A stretch of 64,000 nucleotides of DNA from Stictocephala bisonia (GCA_035578905.1 JAQJVL010001124.1:186001-250000); one strand, 5' to 3'. Shown: positions 12,401-27,400, counted from the first letter of the stretch. The notes: generated from the letters alone by a model not told the origin. Translations and numbers: made by a program.

Positions 12401-15400
12401 AATTTATTATTGGGAATAGGAAACGTGATAGTATACAAGTTGATATAAGATGATTTTAATTTTAAAAGTTAAATCAGTTGTTGAAGAAGGGGACCGTTAA
12501 CATCTGGTTCCATAGCACTTCAACGGGTGTCGTGCACACTCGTCTAAAGGCTAACTCGTCCAACGGTCCCAGGAAATTGCGGTTATGATTCGGCCCTTAT
12601 ACCTGAGTGATGCGCTATCGGGAGATGGCCAGTGGATTAGGAGGCTGCTCGGAACTGAACTAACCCTCCATCCCTTCTCGCCGAAATCAAATTCCTGTAT
12701 GTGCTGCTCCATCTTCAGGAAAGCTTTTTATTTTCCTCCTTGTTCCTCGAAGGCCTAAGGACACGGTTTGAATAATTGAAAGATGTGTTTGTTTTTGTTT
12801 ACACTTTGATGAACAAATAGTCTATACAAATTAGTAAATCTATATTTTTAGTTTTTACTATTCAATACTTTATTGTTGAACACCAGTAGTTTATAGGTGT
12901 CACATTTCAATTATTATTTCATGCTTATTATCAGCAAAATAAGATCAATAACAGTATAGTAAAAATATTAGGAATAATTATAAATGAAAAATGATCGATT
13001 TGTAATTTTGAAAGAGGATCATTAAAGGAAGCACACCTGATAGTCAGATGCTTGCTACTGCATTTAGGCTGTTGTCAATAACTTTTCCACACTAAATGAA
13101 AACTTATTGTTCAGTTATTATGTAACTTGAACTGATTTAAAAGCAAATATAAGTAAAATCTATTTAGTAAAAACATGACGTAGAAAGTCGCTTTTCAGAC
13201 TAAATTGTACAAAATATTTTGGGGAGAACCCCCTGAATTTCCTTCTTGTAGGGCTAATTCCATATCCTTCTCACCTCCAAAAACTTCTTACATATTTAAA
13301 AATCTACTAAGCTTCATTGATAAGAATAATGAATTATATAATTTATATTTCAATGAGAAAGATAAACATCTGCAAACTTATCAGGGAAGGTATACAAAAA
13401 ATATATGATTTTTTACAGTTCATAATATGTGTAATGATATGAGGGGTCTTATCGCCCAAATATCTCGACCAAACATCATCAATTAAGAAATCATTAAAAA
13501 TGTTTTACCGGACAAACGTACTTTGCGTGCAACATGGCTCTTTATTTTTACTGGATCGATGAATGTCTTGACTGAAGCCAGACTGCATCTTTCCATTTTT
13601 AAATCTTTAAAGATTTTTAAATCTTTCCAATATCCAGACTAGTATTTTATAGTCTAAATAACAGTGCCAATATCTCCCAGTGTCTTCAAAGTGCCAATAC
13701 AAACATAGCACTATAATACTTTTTTGAATAATGACTTTAAACGTAGTAAAACCCAACTCTTTGGATCAGTTTGACATTACATAACATCATGGCTTATTAA
13801 TGCAAAAATACAGATTCACCTTTGGTGTTGAAACGGGCAAGTGGTATTAGGTGTTGTACTATAACCAGGTACAAAGCCAAGGATCGTCAGTACAAATCTA
13901 GCTATGGTTGGTTCTTTTTACGTACAACTTATTAGAAGTAATGGTCTGTGTTGTAGTGGTGTAAGGCCCACCTTAAATAAACAGTGTCTGGCTGTGGGAG
14001 GGTGGAAATTACGGGATCAGTTTTTGAGGTTTTGAGGCAAAAAAAGGTTTTGCTAATTTTTACTGATGGTAAAAAAGGAGGGTGTGTGTTTCCTTTTTTT
14101 TAAAAAAATGGTTCTATTATTGATTTATTTAGAATTTAAATATTTATTTTATTTTAATTTTATTTTGAATGCTACAAAACAGAAAAAATCAATTGCAGAG
14201 TAGCATTAAATTAATTTACAATAAATATGAGTTGTATAAGTGTTCGTGTTCGATCAATCAACAGAGTCCCAATCTTGCTTTATGAATTATCACTTGAAAA
14301 CAATAATCATGCAAAATAATATAATTACAAACACGACAAGACAGTATAACAACAAGATTAATATATTATATATAATAGTAACAATATAATAATAACAATA
14401 CAGCAGCAGGTTAACGAAAACAATAATAGCTACAACGGCAAAAACCAACAAGAACATATAAAAATATAAAAAATACAATAAAAAAAGGACAACAAATATT
14501 AAATAACTAATAAATAGTGAAAGGACAAGGCAATAAATAACTTAGTATTAAATATTTAAACTTCAGTACGATTAAAAATTAATTATCTAAAATTATTACT
14601 TGAATTGAAAAATATGTCTAACTCATTAAATGAAATCTCATTATACAATCCAGACATATTATTAATTGGCGAATGTGCTCCAAGAACTGTACAAGAGAAG
14701 AGCAAATAAACATGAGAATCAGGCCGAGGAACATTAAACTGAACACATGATAAAAGTGTGGCGTCTTCAAGTGTGCCACCCCCCAGTCCCTGCAGATACA
14801 CCAATAAGGTCACCTGGCGTCGTCTTGCCAATGAGTCTAACTCAAACATACGCAGCAATTCAGAGTAAGGGATAAGATACATGTAATGACCAAATGCTTT
14901 AAAATATAAATACCTCAACAACTTTTTCTGAACTTTTCGATAGTGTCTGACAGACATGCAAAATGTGAATTCCAGACAATTGACCCAAACTCTAACCTAG
15001 ATCGGACTAAAGAACAATTTAGAAGCTTAATAGAACTTATACTCTTTAAAAAATTACCTGATCTTATGATAAAGCCCAACATTCTATATGCCAACTTACA
15101 CATTGATATAAGGTGGTCGTGAATGTGAATTTCGACTCAAAAAATAAAATTCCAAGATCTTTAATTGAACGTTTGACTGTGAATAGTACAACCCCCATTG
15201 AGTAAGCAAACTTTATTATTTTCCTTTCTGACTTTCACGTGAAAGACACTACAGCAAACTTATCAACATAAAATTTTAAATTACTCTGACTCCACAAAAA
15301 AAGGCGATCTATATCCTCTTGTAACGATAAACAACCAAATAAACCATTGATGCTCCTAAAAATCTTTATGTCATCAGCATACATAAAAAAAATTTGAATT

Positions 15401-18400
15401 CTTTACACAATTTTTTATATCATCAATAAACAAAACAAACAATATAGGGCCAAGGTTTAAACCCTGGGGTAATCCTGATTCAACAAAAAACTCACCCGAT
15501 GAAAATTCATCAAATGTCACATACTGCTTTCTACCACACAAATAAGAACAAAAAAAAAACCTGATTAATGAATCCGACAAACCAAAATAATTCATCTTAC
15601 TTACAGAAGAGTGATGAATGACTTACTTTATCAAATGCTTTTTAAAATCTGTATATAATACATCAACTTGACCTCCAGAATCTAAAATAGGTAGACAATA
15701 TTCAGATAGATTCAATAAATTAGAATTTATTGATCTGCCAGGACAAAAACCATGTTGACTTGAACTTATATACTTTTTTATGTGTGTAAACAAATTCATG
15801 TGCAAGAGATAGATTCAAACGCCTTAGCTTGCGCTGATAAAATGGAAACAGGTCTATAATTTTTTATGTCCGCTTTCTCACCTTTTTTTAAAAATAGGCA
15901 GATCTTTAGCCAGCTTCCAAACGTCAGGAAAGCAACATTTACTAATGGAGAGATTAAATATATGAAGTAATGGAATTACTAAAATATTACAAGCTTTAAT
16001 AACATAAGGTGAAATGCCATTAAGACCGACAGATCTTTTGGGCTTCAGTTTTTTAAGAGCAATTAGTAATTCTTGCTCAGTGACAACAGTCATAGACAGT
16101 GTAGAGACATTAGACATGACTGGTGAGCGGAGCGCCCGACGATACAACTCACCACTGCCCAGCTGATAAAACTCATACACAGAGTTAAAATACTTTGCAA
16201 ACCCGTTTACTATCTCTGCTCCCCCTCCACCTCTTCACCGTCAAATAACATACCTTTGGGCACTTATCTGTAGCCTTTCATTTATTAACAACACTCCAAA
16301 AAGAACAAGGATCAACTTCAATTCTATTTTCAATTATATTTACATGATTTAATAATCATAGTATATAATCATAATTTAATGATTTAATTTCAAACTTAAT
16401 CCTACTTCTTATTTCCTTGTATTCATAAAAAATATGAGGCATCTTATACTTATTACATTTTTGTCTCAGCTTTTCTTTACGTTTAATCATTAAAATTGAA
16501 TCATGCTTAAACCAGGCTGGATATTTTGATTTGCGTTTTTTAGTCAAAGGAACATGCTCCTTAAATACGAGCATGTTGTATAACTTTTTATAAAATATGT
16601 GTATGGGACATTAAAGGACTCATAAATAACTCAACATTTAAAAATAAGTTAAATAGTCACTATTTAAGAAGTGCATGAAAATAATATGAAAACTAATAAC
16701 ATTTAGACAAAGAAAATTAGGATACATAAAAAAATACCAGCTAAAAAAGATTGATTCAACATCCTCCACATATAATATATCTCTTCATTTTTTAGTTGAT
16801 ATTGTTTGTTTTTTAAACAGTTTGACTTCCTCGAAGATCGTACACTGACCGGAATAAAGAGTAAAGGTACAACTGAGGCTGTAGAGAGCATGTATGAGCC
16901 TGCGTGGGTTACTTCCTACAAGCTGGGGTATAGCCATGATGGCCAAACTTGGAACCCTGTCCTTACTCCTGATCATACAGAGAAGGTATGTACATAGAGA
17001 ACAATTTATTTAGTACTCTCATGTAATAAATTTATCTTAATACATAAAATCCAATTATGATGTTACTTACTCATCACGAAATCTCTGTAACTCATGAACA
17101 GATTTTGATGAAATTAGGAGGGAAGTTAGGTTTTGAATCATAGTGATCCACTAAGAAAGGATTTCTTGAAACTCCATTCCTAAGAGGTTGAAGCAGTGCC
17201 TAAATGTTTCCTATTTTCCATAAGAATAACGTTGACTTTTTAAATTTATTTCCACAATTCCAACAAGAAATAAGTACAATTAAAATTACATAAATTTTTT
17301 TAACTTCCAGCTTATCTCCTTTACAACAATTTAATGCACAAGGTGTAGTGTATACTTTAATAACTAATAAAAGTACAATAGAATCTTTAATAAATGTTTG
17401 ATATACTACTCTTATCGTTATATAATACAGAAAAAGCCAAAAAGTAAAATAACAAGAAGAAAAGTGGAACTAGGTATCTCATTAAAATGAAAATTTGTGT
17501 TGAGATACCATCATAAGACTAGAAACAGACATTGTGCTGGTGCTAAACTTCATTAACTATAAAATACATAATACTTAATCTACAAAATTATTACCTAAAC
17601 TGTAAGTGCTAACCTGGAGGTCAACCTCAGTCTGCCACTAGGGAGCATTATCCAATAAAAGTTTCTAAATTACAAAACAAAAAGAATTTATGCACTTAAT
17701 TTAAAATAAATTCAATATCTTCAAAAGAAAAAAGCCAACGTTTCAAATTTTTCAAAAAAGATCCAAGTGTAGAACATGATGTCACATGAGCGGGCAATCT
17801 ATTATATAATCTTGACGCACAGCATGTGTAAAAACGCCTAAAGGCTTCATTATTAACTTTAAACTGAGCCACTCGGTTTTGTGACCTTAATCTACTAGAA
17901 TGAACATTTAAATTACCCACTAAGTGCCCACTCCTCATATAAAAAGTTCTTAATACTTTATAAACATATAAATGTCTAAAAGGAAGAATGTTTAAATGAG
18001 AAAAAAATGGAAAAGAATGTTCTGATCTTCTAACACCAACTATAACCCGCAATACTTTTTTCTGAGCAATTATAACCGGTTTAATATTAGTGTAATAAAT
18101 TCCTCCCCAACAGCAGAAACCACACTGTAACTTAGAATGAACAATAGAAAAATATAACGTTCTTAACACAATAAGAGGACATATGGTTTTTAAGTAATAC
18201 AAATTTCTTAAAACTGTTATCATATAGCTTTTTATGTTTTTTACGTCTAGTTTCCAAGAACAATGTTGATTTATTGTTAAGCCCAAATATTTAATATTAT
18301 CCATGCGCTCAAGAACCATACAAACAGAATGGCCTAATAAAAGACAACTAACACACCTATAATATAACCCATCAATGTATGTAGATCTTTCTCTTAATGA

Positions 18401-21400
18401 AAAATGAATATATTTGGTTTTTAAGCTTAACGTTAATTTATTAAATGTAAACCATATTTTCAATGAGTCGAGATCTTCTTGCACGTCATTTTTTAATTGA
18501 TCTGTGGTAATTGAGTTATAACAAAGTGCAGTATCATCAGCAAAACAGCTTAAGACACCTTTAAAATAACCAGAGCATAAACTATTAATAAATATTAAAA
18601 AAAGAATGGGTCCAAGAACGGATCCTTGAGGAACACCGCAGGTTACGTTTTTAAATTCACTGTACTGATCTTTGATTCTTACACATTGTGCTCTTTCAAA
18701 TAAATAACTTTTAAACCATTTAAAAGCTATTCCTCTAAATCCTGCTTTAAACATATAAGAAAGTAAGATATCATGGTCAACTGCATCGAAAGCTTTAGTT
18801 ATGTCTACAAATATACCACCGGCGGTTAAAGTGTGACACCAAATCTTGGCTAATTTGGTTTTAATTGTGATATGGTAAGGTCATTTATACTAACGTGGAC
18901 AGGATTGTACTACTATGCATCTCGCTAAAGTAGGCCTACAGGGTCTTCTAGATTATAAAACTTTGTTATCTAGGAGGATAAAAACCACAGTGGAGTAAGC
19001 AAGCAAAGAGAACCACCCTGTAGCAAAGCAGGGCTATCAGCTAGTATAGGCCTACTATTAAGCTCGATGCAGTGGCTCACTGACTGATTGACAATAAATG
19101 TTGAGGCACTCCCCGCCATCCTACCCCCATCATGTGTATACTTGAACTGAAGCTCTCGGTCTGAAACTTCCAGGACTATTCACAAAAGTTGACATTTTTC
19201 ACTTGCAAACAAGATGGCAGCTTTATTAGACTCCAAAATGGATCCAATATATTTCTTACAAGAAAATCATAAAATAGTGGTTCTTATGACCTAACCTTTT
19301 ACGGCTGCCAACAACCGTTGTGTATTGTCCAAAACTTTTTAAACTTTCTCTTGACAAGTAACTGTCTACAATACAATATTGCAGATGTGCAAGGTGTTCC
19401 TAACTTTTCCCTATGATGCTTTGTATGCTGCAGGTATTTTTGGCCAACTATGACAGTTCATCAGTTCACACCAATTACTTTGAGAAGCCGATTCATGCGA
19501 GATACCTAAGGATTTACCCTAACACTTGGCACAATCTTGTCGCCCTCAAAGTGGAAGTGCTTGGCTGTTACCAACCATATCGTAAGTATTTTATATGTTT
19601 TTTGTCATATATTTCTTTATTTATAAATAAAAATTGTCTTATAAATGAGTATTTGGGTTAGCATAATTTCAACTTTTTAGGAATGTTGATTAAATTCTAT
19701 AAAATAAAATATTTCCTTTGAAAAGTCTGACTTTTTGAAATGCACAATACTTTTTATAAATCAAAAGCATTAGAAATAATAATTCGATTTGTTTAAAATT
19801 TAGGATGAACATTAAAGAAAAACTATATAAATTCGTAAACCGAATTACAAACTAAATTACTTGATTGTAACAAAAATATTTTACTTACAAATAGTGCTTC
19901 GAATAATAAATAAAGCAAAATGTAAGAAGTTTGATCACTGAATAATTTTTATATTATTTTCTAATTTATATAATTTCTAAGTATATAATTTTAATTTAGT
20001 CCGAAGAAATATACTTATTTTAATCTTGATAAATCTCCTTCTCAACAATAAACTGTGCATGAGTTGAAATAGTATATAGTGCAATAACTTTAAAAAAACC
20101 TGAGAACCATTATTTAGAAATTCATGAGTTTATGAGTATCGTGTCTAGCTGATTTTATTGTGTATTTATTTGGGTTTTAACACTTTAACTGCCATGTCAG
20201 TCAAATATGACTGACAGTGACTTCTCCCCAGGCCAGCTTAATATTTGCTATCTCCCCACACACATCAGGCTATTTAAGTAGAGTGCTGTACCGGGTCGTT
20301 TGACCGGTACATTGCGTTAGGTTCGTCGTGGTCTGCGGGGCTGCCTGAGAAAGCTCGTGCCCGGCGATTTGCTTACTTTGGTGGCCGTTGGCTCGGACTT
20401 GTTCGTTCCTTATTCCAGCTCTCGTCTGTCAGGTTGGCCGTCATTCTACTTGTTGCTCAGCTGCCGAGTTGTCATTTGACCCTCCAACTGCCACCCGTGA
20501 TCCCATAGCTTGACTTGTTTTGGGCCATCCCCCAGTTGGCACGCATTCCAGTTTTGGTGGGGGATGGGTCTCAATTGGTAGCAGAGCGTGGTTGCCTAAA
20601 AAAAAAAAAAAAAAAAAAAAATTCTCTCTTGGTTGTTGGTGGTTGGTGTTTGCCAGTTAGCAGGTCATTGTTGGCCGTCCTTCCGTCTGGTGGTCTTGGT
20701 AATACGTAAAAAAAAAGAAAAGAAACAAATAAATAATTATTTAAAAAACAAAAAAAATTTAAATCCAAACAAATAATTTAACTTATACTAAAAAAAAAAA
20801 AAAAAAAAAAAAATCTAAACTTTAGGCAATAGCTTGGTTACTGTTTTGGGTGGGTTTCATGGGTGGATTGGAGTGGTCGGCAGTGGCTTGGTAGGCTGAG
20901 GGTTTTAGTTCGTCTTGGACCCTGGAGTTGTAGTTTTTTGTATATTGTTGAGATTTGTTGCGTACGCGATGGCCTATCTGCAGAATGTTGCACTCCTAGT
21001 GAAGGAGGAATTGATTTTTGAGTTGAGGCCGCGTGGTGTGGTGACTCCGGAGGGTGATGTTTTGAATCTCCGGAGGTTGCTGCGGGAGCAGTTGTCCGCG
21101 GGTATGGCGGTGGAATGGTCTGATCTACTGGAGGTTGGTGAGGAGTTGGGGGTTTGCAAACGTAAGGTGGAAGGTTGGGAAGGGGTGTTAGAAGATTTGC
21201 AGTTGGAACCTCCAGTAGGTCGTGACCCGGCCTGCCGCCTTGCACGTTTGGGGCATCTGCTTGCCCACTTACAGATGGTCAACCGGGCACTGGGGTTGGA
21301 ACCGTCGGATAGGGCGTGGATCTTGGAGAGTGTGTCTAGGCTTGAAGAAATTTTTCAGGCACTCTCCGGTTCCACGACTCCTACGGGTCTGGGTCAGCGG

Positions 21401-24400
21401 CCTAATTTCTCGCTGTCGCCCAACGTGTCGAGGCCGCAGGCTGAGACAACGGCTTTCACTTTGCCTGAGGCTCCTTCTGAGCCTGTAGGTGTTTCTGTTG
21501 AGGTCGTTTGTGGTTTGGCTCCAGCTGCCGTTCCTTCTGCTTCGGCTCCTTTGTGTTCACCTGCTCTTCTGCAGCTGAGCTACCACAAGCTACCTAACCC
21601 TCTCACGCCCATGATTCAGAATCTCCCTGTGATTGATGGGATGGATCCTGAGGAACTTCTGAAGTTTCTGGTTGCCTTTCTCAGACTTAGTGAGATGCCC
21701 GGCATGCAGGCTGGGGACTTGCTTCGTCTGATTTTCCCTTATTGCAGAGGTCCTGTTGGGGAGTTGCTGAGTTCTGTCTTGGCCAGTGATGCCTCGGTGG
21801 ACTCGTTCCATCGAGAGTTACTGTCGTCGTTTCTTCCCATTCGACTCAGGGAGAGGCTGGTCATGGACAGATTTTATCGGTCGCAGGGTAGGGGCGAGTC
21901 TCTGGCAGCCTATGTCTCGTCCATCAAGGAAGCTCGTCAAGCGTTGCGCCTCACACTTTCCGAAGCTGATACCGTTCGTGTCATCCTGGATGGCATTTCT
22001 CCTGAAGAACGGTGTAGATTAGTTTTTGCTGGTGTTCCTGCGTCTTTTCGGGAGCTGCATCAGCTGTGCATTGTTTCGTGCAGCGTGCAGTTCTCAGACC
22101 AGCAAGGGAGGGATTATGAGAGTCATCGTGCTCTCCCCACCCGTCGACCGGCTATGTCTGTAGGTGTGAGTCAGCCAGTGGAGGGTCGTGGTTCCAGGCC
22201 TCCTGTTGTTTGTTTTGCTTGTGGCCAACCTGGTCACATTCGTCGTGACTGTCCACGTGCTCGAGGTCGTGGGGCGGGAAACGCTCAGCACGGGGGGTTG
22301 CCTCCACAGTAGCTCCCCGCTTTGTTGCGAGTGACCGTGGCCATTTGCCTCTAACACGTGCCCATAGCAGGAGTGTCGGGGATTTTTCGGGCCTTGCTGG
22401 CATGGCTTCCCTGGGACTTAGTGTGGTCACCTCGGTGTGTCCTGGCGTTTTTGTTTCTTTTGGTGGTACGGTGTGTCGAGCCCTTCTTGATTCTGGTTCG
22501 GCATGCAGTATCATCAGCCTTTCTCTTTTTGAGTCCCTTGACGCCTTAGGACTTGTCAGGCACACCGAGCCTTCTTCTATTACATGCTGGACGGCATCCC
22601 AAACTCCTCTACCTATACTTCTAAAGGTGTTTTTACATTTTAAGATCGAAGGATTTTCCTGGAGGTGGGGTTTTCTTGTTGCCAAGGACCTGGCGGTTTC
22701 TTGTATCATAGGGGCAGACTTTATTTCTAAAAGTGGTATGGTGCATGACCTCCAGAATCGCCAGATGTTTTTCAAGTTCAATCGGCGAGTTTTGGTGCCT
22801 CTAGTAGGTGATTCTGACTGCCCTCCTGCAGTCAGAGAGGTGGGTTGTGAGCCCGGGCAACCCAGGGTGGATCCAGTTGGTCATCTCCCCCCTGAGCAGG
22901 CGGAGGCCATTAGGAGGCTGTGTTTGCGGTTTACTGATATGCTTACGCCTGAGCTTGGGGTTACTTCTCTTCTGGAGTATGAGATCCACCTCACCGATTC
23001 TCAGCCAGTTAGAAGTCATCCGTACAAACTTGCTCCCCCAAAGATGGAGGTTATGAGGGCTATGATTGAGGATCTTCTGAGCAAGGGTGTGATTGAACCG
23101 CCTCGTTCCGCTTATGCCAGTCCAGCTTTTCTTGTGCCCAAGCCTAATGGTAAATCTAGGCTTGTGATGGATTATCGGAGGCTCAACGCTAAGGTCGCTA
23201 TTGACTCGGTGCCTCTGCCTGATTTGCATTCTGCGTTTGATTGGTTCGGTAAGGCTAAGTTTTTCAGTGTTTTTGATTTGAACCAGGCCTACCATCAGAT
23301 TCCATTGAAGAAGGAATCATGGCCTATGACTAGCTTTTGTGTTCCCTGGAATCTCTATCAGTTCACTAGGGTTCCTATGGGTCTTGCTGTGGGTGCCCAG
23401 ACTCTCACTCGTCTGCTTGATTCCATCTTCCATGATGTGAAATTCAAGTTTGTCTTCAATTACCTGGATGACCTTCTTGTCTACAGTGAGACTTTTGGGG
23501 AACACATGCAACATCTGGAGGAAGTTCTTAGTCGCCTTAAATCAGCTGGCCTTACCGTCAATCCAGAGAAAGTCACGTTTGCTCGTCCTGAGATTTCTTT
23601 TCTGGGTCATCTCATTTCTTCTAAAGGCGTCTGCATAGATCCTGTGAGGACCCAGGGCATTTGGGATTTTCCTCCTCCCAAAGATGCCAAGGGGATTGCC
23701 CGTTTTGTGGGGATGGTGAATTTTTACCGTCGGTTCATCCCTAATGTGGCCGAGCTTGCTGCCCCGTTGAACGAGTTGTGAAAGAAAGGTGTCCCTTTTG
23801 TGTGTGGCCAAGCTCAGCAGACGACCTTTGATGCTCTCAAGGAGGCTATCATGCAACCTCCTGTCCTGCGTATGCCTGATTTTAGCAGAGAATTCATTCT
23901 TCAGACTGATGCCTCCTCCTCCGCCATTGCTGCTATTCTTTCTCAGGAGTTTGATGGGGTCAGGCAGCCCATCGCTTTTGCTTTGAGGACGTTGTCTCAC
24001 CAAGAAAAGAAAGCTTCCTCTATGAGTTAGAGTGTCTGGCTGTTGTCTTTGGTACGGACAAGTTTCAGCGTTTCTTGGAACACGCTGAGTTCTTGCTGGA
24101 GACTGACAATCAGGCACTATCTTGGCTTCTTGCCCATCCCAGACAGCTTGGGAAAATTGGTCGCTGGGTGGTCAAAATTTCTGCTTTTAAGTTCCGAGTC
24201 CAACATCTTAGGGGTACCCAGAATGTCATCGCGGATGCTCTTTCCTGCATGTATCATGAACCCAGTGATCCACCTGCTGAGGCTGTCGCTCAGTGTGGTG
24301 CTATTCTTCTGGATTTTCCTCTGGCTTTTGACGACCTACTGTCCCATCAGCAGAAAGATCATGAGCTGTCAGTCATCTTAGGTGAGCTTCAAGAGGGAGG

Positions 24401-27400
24401 TACCCACCCTCCCTATTTTCTGTCCAAAGGGGTACTCTGTTGCCGTCCTCGACAGAGGGGTGAACCCCGTGTAGTACTGCCTAGTCATCTTGTACCGATG
24501 GTCTTTCAATATTATCACTCTTCTCTTGTGGGCGGTCATCTTGGTATTCATAAGACCATCGCTAAGATCTGTAGGTATTTTATCTGGAAGGGCATGGACC
24601 GGGATGTTGCGGGCAGAGTGCGGGCTTGTCACCCGTGCTCTCTCAGCAAGCTTAGTCAAAATGCAAAGTTAGGGTTGTTATCTTCTGAGGTGGCCGAGCG
24701 TCCTTTTGAGAGGGTGTTCATCGACTACGTGGGTCCTTTTCCCCGTAGCAAGTCAGGTAGCTCCTACCTACTTGTTTGTGTGGATGCTTTCTCGAAGTTT
24801 GTTTGGCTTTTCCCACTTCGGAGTGGTACGGCTAAGCTCACCATCCGTGCTCTCCAGTCCCAACTCTTCCAGCACTTTGGTGTGCCTTCTACTCTTGTGT
24901 CCGACAACGGTAGCCAGTTTACCTCACACGAGTTTTGCAGGTTCTGTTTTGGCAATGGTATCAGGTATGTGACTACCTCTCCTTATTACCCACAGCCTTC
25001 TCATGCAGAGCGGTTCAACCGCAATCTTCGGTCTGCCCTTATTACCTTCCATGCTGAGAAGCAGAACACCTGGGATGAGTGTCTCTCTTGGCTCCAGTTT
25101 GCCTTTAACTCTTCCAAGCATGAGAGTCACAATGCCACTCCCTTCGAAATTCTACATGGCTACCCTCCTTTGTCCAACTTGTGGAGGCTTGAGGATCTTC
25201 TACCTACGCCAGGTGCCACTGACGAATTTCCACGTGGCGGGCTGCTCGGCGCAACCTGCTATGTGCTAGAGAGAGAGTAAGGAGGAGGTATGATAAGGGT
25301 TGTACGCCTAACCCTTTCCAGGTTGGAGATCTGGTTTTTTGTCAGGCTCACCCGGTCAGTTCGGCCGCGGAACGAAGAGCTGCAAAGTTGTGCTATTGGT
25401 GGTCTGGTCCCCACCGCATCGACAGGTTTTTGTCACCGGTGACTGCTCTGCTGGTTGATCCCCAGTCAGGCAGGGTGTTCAGGAAAGCCCATGTGTCCCA
25501 GCTTAAGGCTTTCCGGGGAACGGTTGATCCAGGAGTTGGTGTTCCTGGGGGTTTCTTGGGGCAAAGAGATTGATCACCTCTGCGCCCTAGGTGGCTGTTC
25601 TGAGAGAGTCTCTTTCTCTCTTTCTTGTCGGGCCCGAAAGTCAGGGTAGTTCGCTCCTTGTTCGAGGGGTTTCCCCTCTTAGATTCTCTTTGGCGTCCTT
25701 GGAACACCAGTCTTTGGAGGTTTCTTCTTCTTCTGTTTGGTTCCCTGAGGTACCGAGTTTTCTCCCCTGCCTGGGTGTGTTGAGGTTTTGCAGAGGGAGA
25801 TTGTACCGGGTCGTTTGACCAGTACATTGCGTTACGTTCGTCGTGGTCTGCCGGGCTGCCTGAGATCGCTCGTGCCCGGCGATTTGCTTACTTTGGTGGC
25901 CGTTGGCTCGGACTCGTTCATTCCTTGTTCCAGCTCTCGTCTGTCAGGTTGGCCGTCATTCTACTTGTTGCTCAGCTGCCGAGTTGTCATTTGACCCTCC
26001 AACTGCCACCCGTGATCCCATCGCTTGACTTGTTTTGAGCCATCCCCCAGTTGGCACGCTTTCCAGTTTTGGTGGGGGATGGGTCTCAGTGCACAAACTT
26101 TTATTTTGTCAGTCATATTTGACTGACAGTAAATTTACTGCTCACGCCGTGTCAGTCATGATTGACAGTAAGGTTTTTAAATTTAAATTGCCCTTATTGA
26201 AGTTTAAATGGATACATTAAAACACTTTTTGAAAGAAAAATAACTATATTTTTATACAGAACTATTAAAACTTATAAATGTAAGAAGAAATGATGTTAAA
26301 AAAATTATCAAAGCCAAACAAAAATGAGTAATAATACTTTTGACATTTCCATTTAAGCTTGGTCATGATCCGTCAGATACCAAGAATGGCATATAGTTGG
26401 CTCGTCAGAATATAACGACGCACTAATTCAAATGCGAGTACAATGACTTAGCAAACAGGTGTTTGTTTAGTGTCAGTCAAAAAAGGCTGAAATAGCTTAG
26501 AGTATATTCATTTTTTTTACATTTAGACGAGCCAATCAGTATAAATTACATCACAGTCAGGTTAGTATAATCTCCGATAGATGGTGCAGCATGAGCGGGA
26601 AATCTACTCGCCTAGTGTAAGCTGGCACATCACTGTCAGTCTTATACGACTGACACAGCGCCAATGGAATATTTATAATCAGTCAAAAATGAATGACACG
26701 GCGATTACAGAAACTACTAAAAATAAACCGGCGATTAAAGTGCTAAGAGAAATAACTGCATTGTTCTTAGTATATTGTTTTTGGTCAATCAATATACTAC
26801 AATATAAATCTCAGTGTATTTTGTACAAACTTTGTTGACATGACACTAAAATTGAACATGGCTTCTGTATAATATCTACAAATGTAACTTAAAAACACTG
26901 TTACTACATTACATATTTATTGGCTACATGTCAATACATAGGGCTGCTGTAACTATGTACAGTACTGGTCAGTATAAAGGTAATTGTCATAATTGGCTTG
27001 GTAAATATATATTATGAAGCGTAAGATATATGGTGTATGCGAGATAATAGTGTTTCTCTATTTTGTTTTTCAGTGTGAACAAAAATGTTCTGATACAGTT
27101 TTTAAAATAATTAATTGATTGTAGTTTCAATTTTTAATGAAATCTGCATTATATAAATTAAATTTATTTTCTTTCCAAAATGTTCATCATCCAGCACACC
27201 TAAAATGTTAGTAATAATGTGTCATACCATTGATATAATATAAAAGCCATTTACCACTCATCACTATTTCTTCAAAACTATACATCCAATTGAATTGACT
27301 TAAAATTTTGTACAAGGTTTATCTTGGCCCCTAGAGGCTCACTAAGAAAGAATTTTCCTCTGTGACCTCAGGACTCTGTCCCACTGGCCTCCAAAACTCC

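Larger units (their letters stand above)
20287..26088 (+). mobile_element. Ty3/Gypsy-type LTR retrotransposon, nearly complete
   Basis: Two 287-bp LTRs (20287-20573 and 25802-26088) start TG and end CA. They differ at about 11 positions by eye (about 96% identity). GTGC is duplicated at both flanks (20283-20286 and 26089-26092). Between them lie a probable primer binding site (TTGGTAGCAGAGCGTGG from 20575), gag, pol with protease, RT, RNase H and integrase, and a polypurine tract (GCAGAGGGAGA) directly before the right LTR. There is no env-like frame. GC content is clearly higher than the host intron. Confidence 0.93.
20181..26742. mobile_element. piggyBac-type MITE, split by an LTR retrotransposon
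   Basis: The left end CACTTTAACTGCC follows TTAA (20177-20180). The right end GGCGATTAAAGTG is followed by CTAA, a one-base change from TTAA. Without the LTR element the unit is about 760 bp. Subterminal palindromic motifs containing TCAGTCATATTTGACTGA or close variants recur near both ends. No transposase is present, so this is a non-autonomous element. Confidence 0.6.

Noticed and set aside
20515..20768. Frames spanning the LTR and A-runs
   Set aside because: They cross the LTR end and homopolymers, and are not conserved coding.
22152..22781. 209-codon minus-strand frame within the LTR element
   Set aside because: Antisense to gag and pol, which are clearly identified on the + strand.
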